Source: Bacteroidales bacterium UBA5197 (GTDB lineage Bacteria > Bacteroidota > Bacteroidia > Bacteroidales > Lentimicrobiaceae). From it: a DNA stretch of 64,000 bases. Under the pieces are notes generated by a model, which had not been told where the DNA came from, did no database searches, and was given only the letters and a program-made list of their open reading frames with translations. Positions 53,301 to 61,345 of this stretch are shown here, one piece after another. Numbering within the stretch: position 1 is the first letter of the stretch; each line of letters begins with the position of its first letter. Where the stretch lies: contig DHVX01000062.1 of the NCBI GenBank assembly GCA_002412885.1, positions 132,951-196,950 on the forward strand. Reading direction: 5' to 3'. Made by a program: the position numbers and the translations under genes.

Positions 53301-56188
53301 CCAAGTCCTTGACAAGCTGAATACTGATCTATTATTGATTCGAATTGGATTGGATTTCTAGGATCCTTAATAATGTATTTTCTCAATAATGCTTGATTGT
53401 GAATTCTAACGTCAGATGTTGTTGCGAAAGAATAAACTCCATCATTCAATATCCCTGTTATCATATTATTCCAACCACCTTTGTTCCCATAGCCTGCTAT
53501 ATTTGCAATTCTAATGCTACTGGGAACTTGGGTATTATTATTAAGGTATTGAATTAAACCAGAACTAGGTTTTAACTCAAAACCTGCATGCTTATAGTCT
53601 GGAATAGCATAAATGTTTGTCCCTGTATGAGGTGCTCCGATAAAAGTCACACTTTTTAATTTTCCATCAATGGTAGTATTTGTGAAGGCATTGGCAGGAT
53701 ACTGATTGGAGAATCCTACAACATTCGAAGTGGGGGCTCCCATTTCGGCTAACAAAATTCGCATTTCTAATGCGCTCTTTCCAAAAGCTAAAACAGATAT
53801 CTCAGGTGAATTTGACCCGGAATTCATACAAAGACTCAAGATCTTTTCTAGTGCTATGCCAAGATCATATGCATTTTTCTGCGTCATGCCTAGGTTAGGT
53901 TGAGAAATATACCATATATTCCATTGTTTTTCATACCATATAGTATTAACAACGGAAAAGGGTATTTTTGACAGAGGATAGTAAGATAATTGAATGGTTT
54001 TATCTATATCCTTTCCAATTTCATTTCCAATATCCCCAGCTAATACAATAATCTTATTTTTATTTGATGCAAGATTTCTAGAATTAAAAGGGTTGCTGAT
54101 TTTAGTTAAGTCAAAAGTTCCCTGTTCACATAAAAGCATAGGACTAAAGTAGGCATCTGTATAATATCCTATCGCAAATTCGAATATACCAGGAGAGAGA
54201 GTGCTGAGGTTATTAGTATTCCCAACATCAAGTATAAAATATCCGGAATTTGCATCAATTGTAGTACAAAATTGCGGATAAATTGGCGGATTACTGCTTG
54301 TACAGTATTCGCATGTGAGGTTATTTGGGAAAGTGCCTTGATTATAATGTTGGGTTTCCTCTATTGTCTCTAAGGATGTTGAAAAAGATTTATTGCGACA
54401 AAACTTTACCACAACTTTTGTTGCCCCTTCGACATACTTTAACGGAATTTTAAGCTGTTGACCAGGTTCATTCAATAGTATATAATTTTTATACTCCCAT
54501 CTTTTTTCAATAATTTTCATACTCCCAGCTTGTGTTAATGCACTGTTGGCATTTAAAACAGCGAAAAATACAAAACTTCTCCCTGCTACTGAATTAGCAG
54601 CTAATTGAGGGTCTGTACTGTAAAAATTTTGAGTGGGAGCCGTTATCGTAGGGTATATAATTGCTGTCAGGTAATTGCCGCCTGCATCAAAAACATCAAT
54701 TTCCAAATGCCAGGGAGCTCCTGACGGGTTAGAAGTAGAAACACTTACCGAACCCTGAAATGAATCGCCTTCCCTTTGCCATGGTGGAATTACTGATGAT
54801 GTTATCGTAATGCCCGAACAAGTTCCGGTGGTTACTGAAATTGTATTTGAGTTACTACTACTGCCACAAGTATTACTTGAACGAACCCGATAATAGTACG
54901 TAGTATTACAATTTAAGCCTGTAACATTCAGACTTGTATTATTTCCAGCTGAAAGATTATTATAAATTAAGTTTGAGAATGAAGCATTGGTGGCAACATC
55001 GAGGTAATATGCTGTTGCATTTGAAACTGAACTCCAGTTCGCTCTGAAGGAATTTCCACTAATATTAGTGGCGGCTTGCGCTGTTGGTGGATTTGGAGCA
55101 TTACAACAAGGACTTGTCCAAACACTTATTGTGGATGAATTTCCGCTCGTTCCGCAACTATTGAAAGCCCTAACCCTATAATAGTAGCGAGTGTTGCAAG
55201 TCAAACTTGTAAAATTATAAGTTGTTGTATTCCCAACATAAGTGTTGTTGTAAACAAAATTCGAAAAAGAAGAACTTGTTGATACATCCACATAATAACC
55301 AATAGCTCCGCTAGCGCTATTCCAATTTGCGTTAAAAGAAGTAGTGGTAATATTGGTTGCAGGATTTGCCGTTGGTATTGCAGGTCCCGAGCAATTACTT
55401 AGCACAAAATTTCTTGTATAATTATGGCTACTTGCTGTGTGTGAATAGGATACTGGATTTGAGCTACTATACCCTGGGTGGGTGCAAGTAATAATTCCTG
55501 ACCAATTTGTAGCTAATTTATACTGATAAAATCCTTCTGTACTATTAGTAGTCCAACTACCAATAGTCACAGTTGCTCCCCAAATGGATACATTACTGCT
55601 GTTTGTTACTTGACCGCCAACATTTCTATAGTTTGACGTAGTATTGTTTATCGTCAGGTATGCACCACTGACCCAACCCGTAGATTGGCTGCAATCATTT
55701 GTCAAATAAACTTCATACCAACCGCTTGAGATATTTCCTGTTAATGCAACAATAGAGTTTTGTCCAAACATTGCATTTTGCCCGCCTATAGTGACATTAG
55801 AACTTGTGCACCCTGCACACGGGCGTATATTTAACGAAACTGCTGTAACTATTGCATAGTTATTAATCTCATTAATTCTTGCATAATATTGTCCATATAA
55901 TATGTACCCATATCTAATATTTCCAGTTGTGGATGGCAGGCATGCTTTAGCCCATGTTGCAGTTCCATAGGATTCCGAAGATATTGCAAAGTTTTCTACT
56001 CCAATTTTTGCAGTAATACTTAATGAAGTAATGTTAGGCGAACTTAAACCAGCAGATTGATGTATGTATAAGTTGTTTCCACCAGAACCTTGACCATTAT
56101 AATAAACTTGAGGGAACTGGCTAACCTGTGCGATAAGGGTTGCGGCAAACAAAGACATCGTTGTAATTAAGAATAGATACTTTTTCAT
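50372..56188 (-). CDS. Giant T9SS-exported multidomain surface protein
   Basis: A 1938-residue protein from ATG 56188 with a signal peptide (residues 1-22). Two fibronectin type III domains follow (about 280-470, each with W-N-S or W-S-S-V and R-Y/T-Y-Y-Y-R-V-R). A region around 760-1050 resembles an alpha/beta-hydrolase, but the nucleophile elbow reads F-G-K-S-A rather than G-x-S-x-G. Near the C-terminus are three or four PKD/Ig-like domains with L-C-Q-G-S-S-V-T-L and Y-L-W-S-N-G-S-T. A type A sorting domain closes the protein (V-Y-P-N-P-T-N-D ... V-Q-I-M-K-V). It is secreted by T9SS and probably anchored to the surface. An adhesin or lipid/ester-acting enzyme is possible. Confidence 0.75.
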   Translation of the reverse strand: MKKYLFLITTMSLFAATLIAQVSQFPQVYYNGQGSGGNNLYIHQSAGLSSPNITSLSITAKIGVENFAISSESYGTATWAKACLPSTTGNIRYGYILYGQYYARINEINNYAIVTAVSLNIRPCAGCTSSNVTIGGQNAMFGQNSIVALTGNISSGWYEVYLTNDCSQSTGWVSGAYLTINNTTSNYRNVGGQVTNSSNVSIWGATVTIGSWTTNSTEGFYQYKLATNWSGIITCTHPGYSSSNPVSYSHTASSHNYTRNFVLSNCSGPAIPTANPATNITTTSFNANWNSASGAIGYYVDVSTSSSFSNFVYNNTYVGNTTTYNFTSLTCNTRYYYRVRAFNSCGTSGNSSTISVWTSPCCNAPNPPTAQAATNISGNSFRANWSSVSNATAYYLDVATNASFSNLIYNNLSAGNNTSLNVTGLNCNTTYYYRVRSSNTCGSSSNSNTISVTTGTCSGITITSSVIPPWQREGDSFQGSVSVSTSNPSGAPWHLEIDVFDAGGNYLTAIIYPTITAPTQNFYSTDPQLAANSVAGRSFVFFAVLNANSALTQAGSMKIIEKRWEYKNYILLNEPGQQLKIPLKYVEGATKVVVKFCRNKSFSTSLETIEETQHYNQGTFPNNLTCEYCTSSNPPIYPQFCTTIDANSGYFILDVGNTNNLSTLSPGIFEFAIGYYTDAYFSPMLLCEQGTFDLTKISNPFNSRNLASNKNKIIVLAGDIGNEIGKDIDKTIQLSYYPLSKIPFSVVNTIWYEKQWNIWYISQPNLGMTQKNAYDLGIALEKILSLCMNSGSNSPEISVLAFGKSALEMRILLAEMGAPTSNVVGFSNQYPANAFTNTTIDGKLKSVTFIGAPHTGTNIYAIPDYKHAGFELKPSSGLIQYLNNNTQVPSSIRIANIAGYGNKGGWNNMITGILNDGVYSFATTSDVRIHNQALLRKYIIKDPRNPIQFESIIDQYSACQGLGPLNDLLNLILYGNSSHILRCLVFNDCGSNNIITCGTLGQAIIDGLSLHTLLSSSYLLRSQSASCAMGIGDACNSNTSSTYSKLISFIENNNISPNCCLPQEDILLIGLPGSILPGAEIKILSQESNQYYINAISDENGIAALSMSDLTIGDTLLLEAPQYETIKIVADSLFKTISQHYIPMIKTSLPSDKIMCPVVKTIGHYISSNQVAQFYISATNANQYEVLKQSDTAFSTLTLSNHVYTSPIDTGFNYIVFRMTNEFDTLIISKIIYLPDETTNLFNQTIMIDSSSSLAKLYLNNVSSIDIFSGQNELLLPNEGLSTLNFTKFGFQDTTFNVSSNTGLINISLQPLHSSYYSYDSTIFNFPLNGKIQYHKNVTLVDSVRLSVISMRQFNDNFTGTGLIPKSRKFEMHHLNSIWSEIRFAAVLNQIENLSEDSIYLLRIIDDFDFTKIPFETNGEIAGYDSIVQKLTYNYINFNNGTAAKEELVIMKKQAPIVNSISALNLIQSATLRLPLTYFFSDPDSIQNDMNFQIGNTSSQLSLQIIGDSLFITPVACWNGNGFFILQAQHDDLWRSVTCSVNVISSPLPTISVNGSTTLCQGSSVTLIASQGNSYLWSNGSTQPSITVANGGVYSVTVTDQYYCTATSLPVTITVLPLPNSIISVSGPTTFCEGNSVILSAPAAASYLWNEGSTTQSISASVTGNYFVTVTDFNNCSATSSSVNVVVNPNPYPLVNANGATTFCYSDSVTLTCSISGVDYLWNTNETTQSIVVSFSGNYFVEVTDSYGCSGSSGVITITVNSLPTVDAGNPVTIIQGNSTVIGGFPTASGYDPFIFLWNPETGLDSTNVANPSASPQNTTRYTVYVTDANGCSNIDSILVNVDVPIGITASKKSQGLIVYPNPTNDKLHVSGSDIENGVYNFELKNAFGQTMFVDKVRIANNLLQIQFPISDFKAGMYFLIIETSKNRSVTKVQIMKV

Positions 56189-56404
56189 TGACAAGAATTA
56201 TTAAGTAAAGATTTGTTGTAATTACCCATTCGATGCAGTTTATTTTAAGCTTTCACAGGAATACTCCCAGTATCACTTTTAAGCTTTCAAGAATTTTATG
56301 AAAATTTTCTTAAAGTCATGTTCAGAGTTGGTTTAAGTATGACTTATTCCAGTAATTCTGAACTAATCTCGAAACATTCAGTTAAACTTTTTAGATAAAA
56401 AGTG

Positions 56405-56911
56405 TTAGTTAATTTTCTGCACTTTAATTCCTCTGCTTATTTTTCCATCATTGGATTTAATAACAATGAAATAATTCCCTGGATAAAATCCAGTAAAATC
56501 CAACTCTTTCTTGTCCTTGTTCTGAACTGTGGTTTTCAATTGATTCAGCATTTGTTGCCCTGTCTCATTGTAAATGTCAATTCCTATATCCAATGGTTGA
56601 TCCAGCTGAAAAGCCAGGATAACCTGATTCCTCGCAGGATTGGGATATGCGGTGATTTCCATTTTAAAACCATCTTCCATAACTGTACTTGTAATAAGCA
56701 TTGTATCAGGTTGCTCAAATCCCTGGGTAAGAACAAGACTGGTATTTGAGAATGTTGATATTATTGCTTCACCAATGTTTGATGAAGCTTTTACGGATCC
56801 TGAATTGGTCAGGTTACCTGTAGAACCAATTACCTGCCGCTCAACGCTGATCTGGGCAGATGTAATCTGCCAGATGAAATTAATGAATAGGATTAAGAAT
56901 AACTTTTTCAT
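56405..56911 (-). CDS. Short T9SS-exported protein
   Basis: A 168-residue protein with a signal peptide (residues 1-19, ending T-S-A-Q) and a C-terminal type A sorting domain (A-Y-P-N-P-A-R-N ... G-N-Y-F-I-V ... K-V-Q-K-I-N). Only about 60 residues lie between, with S-N-I-G-E-A-I-I-S-T-F and L-V-L-T-Q-G-F-E-Q-P, a pattern common in Bacteroidota proteins encoded beside tail-fibre-like surface proteins. It starts 11 bp after the stop of the S74 protein gene on the same strand, so the two are co-expressed. Confidence 0.75.
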   Translation of the reverse strand: MKKLFLILFINFIWQITSAQISVERQVIGSTGNLTNSGSVKASSNIGEAIISTFSNTSLVLTQGFEQPDTMLITSTVMEDGFKMEITAYPNPARNQVILAFQLDQPLDIGIDIYNETGQQMLNQLKTTVQNKDKKELDFTGFYPGNYFIVIKSNDGKISRGIKVQKIN

Positions 56912-56922
56912 TTTTGAGGTGC

Positions 56923-59373
56923 TTACTTATTTTTCTGTAATTGTTTTAGTTGAGTTTGTAGAACCTCAACTTGCTTCTTTAAATCTTCAATCATTACTTG
57001 TTGTTCTTGAACGGCCTTCACTAATGGAACTGTAAATTCTGCATAACGCAAACCCCATAAGCCATCTTCATCCTGAGGTTTGTCAATGCCACTAAAATTA
57101 TAACCAGCTTTTTGAGCAGCTTTTTCCACGTCTTGTGCAAGAAATCCACTGAATCTTATTTTTTCAATATCATATTTTCCGGTCCAGTTAATAGTATCTT
57201 TCTTATCTTGTATTAAATTAGATTTTTCGATACTGTAATTATATGTTACCGGCTTTAGATTTATGATAAAATCAAGACCTTTTACATCATCTTTAGCTTG
57301 CATTTTAACTCGTTCGTCAGAAATAGTTGTCCAACTGACCTGTCCGCCTATAGATGACATCGAATTATTTCCAATTCTTGCCCGATTATTGCCGCTAAGT
57401 GACAAATCACCTGTTCCAGCTAAAATGACTGTGTTTGTGCGATCACTTGCATCTGTATCTGACCCTGACCCAATACAAGTATTGTAACTTCCTGTTAAAT
57501 TTGTCTCGAGAGTGAAATTACCAATGCCTATATTGCGGTTTCCTGATATATTAAAATCAAGTACACTAAACCCGATGGCAACATTGTAATCTCCATCAAT
57601 ATTGTTGTGAAGAGCACTAGAGCCAATTCCTGTATTGGCATATCCCGTAAGATTATCATATAGAGAGCTTCTTCCTATCCCAATATTATCTGCCCCTTCA
57701 GTATTGGAAAATAATGAATTATACCCTAGTGCAGTATTTTCATCTCCTGTTGTGTTGGCCTGCAGAGAATGATCCCCTATTGCTGTATTATTATACCCTT
57801 CAGTATTTGAGCTAAGTGTATTTGAACCAATGGCTGTATTTCTATCTCCTTCCGTATTATCGTTTAGAGATAAATATCCGTAGGCGGTATTATTGTCACC
57901 AGATAAATTGCGAGAAAGAGAATTGTACCCGCCTGCAGTATTTCTATTACCTGTTATATTGTCTTCAAGAACTCTTCTTCCTATTCCCGTATTATTGTCC
58001 CCATCCAAATTGTTTGTAAGAGCCCTATCACCTATGGCAGTATTTCCGTAACCAACATTGTTTTCATACAAAGCCAAATTCCCAATAGCAGTATTACTGT
58101 ATCCGGTTGTATTTGCAAAACCTGCGGAATCACCTACGAATACATTTTGATTTAATGTCAAATCGTCATTTGCTCCGGCTGCTTTTCCGATGAAAACAGA
58201 ATTTCCGGTATTAAATATTTCAATTTGACCTTTGGTTGATATACGAGTAGTTAAAATATTGTTCGTCCGAAAATTTATTGGTTGCAAATCAGTTGTTCCA
58301 ATGAAATTATTATTAGGATTTGTACTGGCATTTCCAATCAGGTTCCATGAGTTTCCAGACGAAGACATTGCTGGAGCCCAGTTACTTCCATTATAAGTTA
58401 GAACCTGCCCATTTGTAGGTTGAGTGCTACTTATACCAATATTTTGCATTTTAACAACGGTGGGATTAGGATAAGTGCCACTTAAATCGCCACCAGCTGT
58501 ACCGTTTGGAGGCAATGCGACTGGCAAAGGTTGTGTTCCGGCAGCGGTTAACTGCCCTTGTGCATTGACTGTGAAAGTTGTGAAACTGCTGGCATTGCCA
58601 TATGAGTTTGATGTAACACCCGTGCTTGCTAGAGATATTATTCCAACTGTAGTAATTGGTCCGCCAATTAGACCAGTACCTGTCCCAACTGAAGTTACAG
58701 TTCCCGAACCACTACCAGCTGGGAGTGTTACGGAATTGCCATTACTAATGCTAAGTTGATTACCTGAAATACTCAATTCCTGAGCATCGATATCATCTGC
58801 AGGGAACCACGAGTTCCCATTCCATTTAAGTGTTTGGTTGTTTAATGCATTTTGTTGAGCAACACCTAACGGATTGGCACTAGTCCCACTACCTGCCAAA
58901 GTTGCATTTGTCATAGCTGTTTGGTTTCCCCAGTTGTCACCACCTCCACCTCCACGAAGCACTGTATCAGCAACCATTGCATAAGGAACCGAAATAAATT
59001 GGGTAGTACCAAGATTAACAAATCCATTTCCAACATCTACCTGGACCTGCAGAAAATAACTGTTTGCGCCCCATTGTATTGATGAAAAGGTGCCAGTCGT
59101 TGGTGCTCCTTGTCCAATCTGTAAATTCACCATGCCAAAATTGTTCGTTTGTATAGGGCCCTGCGTTTCTTCATAAACAGTTGTACCATTAGGATTAGCC
59201 CGGTGAATTGTAAATTTCATCGTAACATTCTGGTTCTGAATTATGGTGCCAGATGCATTTCGCAACACAGCTTGATAGTTTATTCCCTGAGGTACTTGTG
59301 CTGTTAAATTGAAAGTTACGAGTAGACTAATGGCAACTGTAGCCAGGGTTTTTAATAAAGAGTCTATTTTCAT
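56923..59373 (-). CDS. Surface fibre protein with S74 intramolecular chaperone domain
   Basis: An 816-residue protein with a signal peptide (residues 1-25). A central array of thirteen 17-residue repeats (N-T-A-I-G-D-x-A-L-x-x-N-x-x-G-D-N type) resembles the left-handed head repeats of trimeric adhesins. The C-terminus is a peptidase S74/endosialidase-type chaperone domain: T-I-S-D-E-R-V-K, I-N-L-K-P-V-T-Y-N-Y, G-F-L-A-Q-D-V-E, then a terminal coiled coil (E-V-L-Q-T-Q-L-K-Q-L). The S-D-E-R-V-K segment is the usual self-cleavage site. A trimeric surface fibre is the likely form. The short T9SS gene follows. Confidence 0.78.
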   Translation of the reverse strand: MKIDSLLKTLATVAISLLVTFNLTAQVPQGINYQAVLRNASGTIIQNQNVTMKFTIHRANPNGTTVYEETQGPIQTNNFGMVNLQIGQGAPTTGTFSSIQWGANSYFLQVQVDVGNGFVNLGTTQFISVPYAMVADTVLRGGGGGDNWGNQTAMTNATLAGSGTSANPLGVAQQNALNNQTLKWNGNSWFPADDIDAQELSISGNQLSISNGNSVTLPAGSGSGTVTSVGTGTGLIGGPITTVGIISLASTGVTSNSYGNASSFTTFTVNAQGQLTAAGTQPLPVALPPNGTAGGDLSGTYPNPTVVKMQNIGISSTQPTNGQVLTYNGSNWAPAMSSSGNSWNLIGNASTNPNNNFIGTTDLQPINFRTNNILTTRISTKGQIEIFNTGNSVFIGKAAGANDDLTLNQNVFVGDSAGFANTTGYSNTAIGNLALYENNVGYGNTAIGDRALTNNLDGDNNTGIGRRVLEDNITGNRNTAGGYNSLSRNLSGDNNTAYGYLSLNDNTEGDRNTAIGSNTLSSNTEGYNNTAIGDHSLQANTTGDENTALGYNSLFSNTEGADNIGIGRSSLYDNLTGYANTGIGSSALHNNIDGDYNVAIGFSVLDFNISGNRNIGIGNFTLETNLTGSYNTCIGSGSDTDASDRTNTVILAGTGDLSLSGNNRARIGNNSMSSIGGQVSWTTISDERVKMQAKDDVKGLDFIINLKPVTYNYSIEKSNLIQDKKDTINWTGKYDIEKIRFSGFLAQDVEKAAQKAGYNFSGIDKPQDEDGLWGLRYAEFTVPLVKAVQEQQVMIEDLKKQVEVLQTQLKQLQKNK
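57484..58146 (-). repeat. Thirteen tandem 51-bp coding repeats
   Basis: The coding sequence contains 13 units of exactly 51 bp (17 residues) without indels (663 bp), each encoding a YadA-head-like N-x-x-I-G...N-x-x-G pattern. Units differ in sequence, so the array is old, not a recent expansion. Confidence 0.8.
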
Positions 59374-59419
59374 AGTTAGAACGATTAGTGTAATTTACTG
59401 GGAAAATGTTATATATAAT

Positions 59420-59436
59420 CACCAATTAAATTGGTG
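59420..59436. promoter_or_regulatory. 17-bp perfect palindrome upstream of the S74 fibre gene
   Basis: CACCAATT-A-AATTGGTG lies 46 bp upstream of the start codon at 59373 on the minus strand, where a repressor or activator of the surface-protein genes could bind. The regulator is not identified. Confidence 0.4.
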
Positions 59437-59662
59437 AAATATTTTTATATTTGATTATGCTTTATTAAAACTCAGCCCAGTTATTTTTATAGTAGGGGGA
59501 AGAAGTTGAAAACTTAAATTTTGGTTGAGTTATACAAAGATAAGTTATAAAGATGCAATTGTTACTTGTGTATAATAATATTTTTTAATTTCAAATATTG
59601 CCTTAAAATTATTTGCAAAAGATTCTCATAAAACCATGAAATTTGTCCATTTATCTAATTGG

Positions 59663-60832
59663 TTAGCCTACTTTTGTTAGAACACTAGCCATCCTCTCCA
59701 TCGCACCCTTTATCATCTCCTCATTATCTTTCGTATAATGATTACGTATCACTTCCTTTGTATCGCCGACAATCATTTCCCGTACTTCAATGGGTACATC
59801 CAGAGATAACAAGATGGTGTTTACGGTTGATCGGGCGCTGTGAAATGGCTTGTTGCCGGTTATATCAAGGACTTCCTTAATGGGTTTAAGGTATCTTGCT
59901 TCGTTCCCTTTGACGGAGAATACTTTCTGTTTGTCAAAGCCTTTTTCGGGTATGAGATCAATTGCTTGTGGAATTAGTGGAAGTTTTCCGGGCTTTTGGG
60001 TTTTGTGCTGAATGAACTCAACCCAGGTTGTGCCATTTTGCGGTTTAATATTCTCCCACCTGAGTTCTTTTATGTCACGCCAGCGCATGCCGGTATAACA
60101 GGCAAATAAAAAATATCGGAGTACTTCCTGAGAAATAGGCGCCAATTCTTTCTTGTCATACAATGCACGAAGACTTTTGACTTCTTCAATTGTAAAGGGC
60201 TCAAAAGTTCCTTTAGGATTTTTTATAGTGAAATGAATAAAGACATTTTTAGTAATTCGCTCATCTCTCAGCGCCTGATTGAGAATCCTTCTGACAAATT
60301 CGAGACTTTTATTCCAGGTTATCTCCTGATTGCCCAATTTGTTGATAAGAAAATCTCGATATTCAATCACGAAATCCTTACTATTCACATAACCAATCGT
60401 AAGTGACTCACTGAACATTTTAAGTTTATTGGTCTGTTTCTCATAAAAGATCAGCGTTTCCGGTGCAAGTCCTTGTTTGTTTCTCTTTACCTCTGTGATA
60501 TAATCATAGAAGGAATCATTGTTGAAACTATTCGAATTGTACAGCCTGACAAATTCTTTCATAGTCGGATTTGTATCACCGACAAGAAAATGACGTTCAA
60601 TCGCATTTACTTTGGTATTTGCGGTAGTAATGGCAAGTCTCTTTTTATGGGAGTTAGTATCAGACGCTTTGACTGTTTCGTTTTTAATGTCAAAATCCTT
60701 TTTTAATACATCGAAGCCTAAAGGGAAATATTTGACTTCACGCTGAATGGTAACCCGGAGAACTACCGGGTAGGTCTTGTCAACCTTAGGCCTGTCAGGC
60801 CGGAACATTATTACCGAATTTACTTTGCTCAT
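59663..60832 (-). CDS. int: Tyrosine recombinase (integrase) of the island
   Basis: A 389-residue integrase from ATG 60832; the frame extends to 60859 without a better start. It has an N-terminal arm-binding region (R-V-T-I-Q-R-E-V-K-Y-F-P-L-G), a core-binding SAM-like domain (about 100-200) and a catalytic domain with R250 (T-G-M-R-W), H331-S-A-R334 and Tyr366 (N-H-Y-T-K). The second catalytic His before the Tyr, usually in L-G-H, reads V-G-D357. It lies 145 bp from the intact tRNA-Cys and reads away from it. It should catalyse integration into the 3' end of that tRNA and, with the excisionase-like protein, excision. Confidence 0.92.
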   Translation of the reverse strand: MSKVNSVIMFRPDRPKVDKTYPVVLRVTIQREVKYFPLGFDVLKKDFDIKNETVKASDTNSHKKRLAITTANTKVNAIERHFLVGDTNPTMKEFVRLYNSNSFNNDSFYDYITEVKRNKQGLAPETLIFYEKQTNKLKMFSESLTIGYVNSKDFVIEYRDFLINKLGNQEITWNKSLEFVRRILNQALRDERITKNVFIHFTIKNPKGTFEPFTIEEVKSLRALYDKKELAPISQEVLRYFLFACYTGMRWRDIKELRWENIKPQNGTTWVEFIQHKTQKPGKLPLIPQAIDLIPEKGFDKQKVFSVKGNEARYLKPIKEVLDITGNKPFHSARSTVNTILLSLDVPIEVREMIVGDTKEVIRNHYTKDNEEMIKGAMERMASVLTKVG

Positions 60833-60854
60833 TATACAATGGTTTAAACTGGTA

Positions 60855-60870
60855 AACAATTGGTAAACAT
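60855..60870. repeat. Right copy of 16-bp end repeat (candidate integrase or Xis arm site)
   Basis: AACAATTGGTAAACAT is identical to 15112-15127 at the other island end. A partial third copy (TGGTAAACA) starts at 60850, 11 bp out of phase. It lies upstream of the integrase start, so binding here could also regulate int. Confidence 0.55.
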
Positions 60871-60904
60871 TTTCGCAAAGTAATGAAATATTTTCTTCTA
60901 AAAC

Positions 60905-60936
60905 AAAAAACCAGGACTGTTAAAGTCCTGATTTTT
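60905..60936 (-). terminator. Terminator between tRNA-Cys and the integrase gene
   Basis: CAGGACT (60912-60918) and AGTCCTG (60924-60930) form a 7-bp stem around GTTAA, with A6 on the left and T5 on the right, so it can work in both directions. It replaces the ancestral tRNA terminator now left of the island and insulates int from tRNA transcription. Confidence 0.7.
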
Positions 60937-60977
60937 ACAACATTTAACATTTAAGTTTTCAATCCTTAAATGTCGTC

Positions 60978-60996
60978 TGAGGTCTCGAGCGGATTC
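60978..60996. other. Right attachment site (attR), inside tRNA-Cys
   Basis: The 19-bp direct repeat identical to 15051-15069. Bases 60980-60996 are the 3' end of tRNA-Cys (acceptor and T-arm), so integration preserves the tRNA. Confidence 0.85.
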
Positions 60997-61050
60997 GAAC
61001 CGCTGTAGAAGGTTTTGCAGACCTCTGCCTAGCCACTCGGCCACGAGACC
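60980..61050 (-). tRNA. tRNA-Cys(GCA), integration target
   Basis: The 71-nt minus-strand sequence folds well: acceptor GGTCTCG/CGAGACC, anticodon stem GAGGT/ACCTT with loop CTGCAAA (anticodon GCA), T-arm GCGGTTCGAATCCGC, and discriminator U73, which is diagnostic for tRNA-Cys. CCA is not encoded. Its 3' 17 nt come from the island side of the junction. Confidence 0.95.
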
Positions 61051-61141
61051 TTTTCAGGCTGCAAATTTAGTTAAATTATGAAAATGACAATAAAAAAAAT
61101 ATTTGCAACGGTTAAGACGCTGTAATTATGAACTTTAAAAG

Positions 61142-61345
61142 CTAATTGCCTGCATTTAGAGGAGTTTCCGCATACAACGGCAGGCATTCCGGACAAAGGC
61201 AATTGTCGAATTCTTCTCTCAGCTTTTTCTGATTTTCTAAGGATACGGAATAAGCAAAGCACCAACAACCAGCAGCATGAAGGCATTCAAACTGCTTTCC
61301 GCAGCGCGGGCAGGTTTTAAGAGTTGGTTTTTCGCTTTCACTCAT
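61142..61345 (-). CDS. Cysteine-rich CWC family protein
   Basis: A 67-residue protein from ATG 61345; the frame extends upstream into folB but that start is less likely. The signature is C-P-R-C-G-K-Q-F-E-C ... G-C-W-C, with a later C-L-C-P-E-C, matching the small Cys-rich CWC family, which probably binds zinc. It overlaps the folB stop by 8 bp, so the two genes are coupled. Function unknown. Confidence 0.8.
   Translation of the reverse strand: MSESEKPTLKTCPRCGKQFECLHAAGCWCFAYSVSLENQKKLREEFDNCLCPECLPLYAETPLNAGN

Larger units (their letters stand above)
15051..60996. mobile_element. tRNA-Cys-integrated genomic island carrying BREX
   Basis: The 19-bp sequence TGAGGTCTCGAGCGGATTC occurs at 15051-15069 and at 60978-60996, the second copy being the 3' end of an intact tRNA-Cys. 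A tyrosine integrase gene lies next to the intact tRNA, and a 16-bp direct repeat (AACAATTGGTAAACAT) lies inside each end. The unit is 45,927 bp from repeat to repeat. The left end encodes a repressor, an excisionase-like protein and a replication module; cargo includes BREX, an integron-like cassette, an unknown divergent cluster and surface proteins. No relaxase, coupling protein, T4SS or virion gene is visible, so it is an integrative element that would need help to transfer. IS debris shows it has been remodelled. Confidence 0.85.

Noticed and set aside
57484..58146. A noncoding satellite in the fibre gene
   Set aside because: The 51-bp units are in frame and encode a coherent 17-residue structural repeat.
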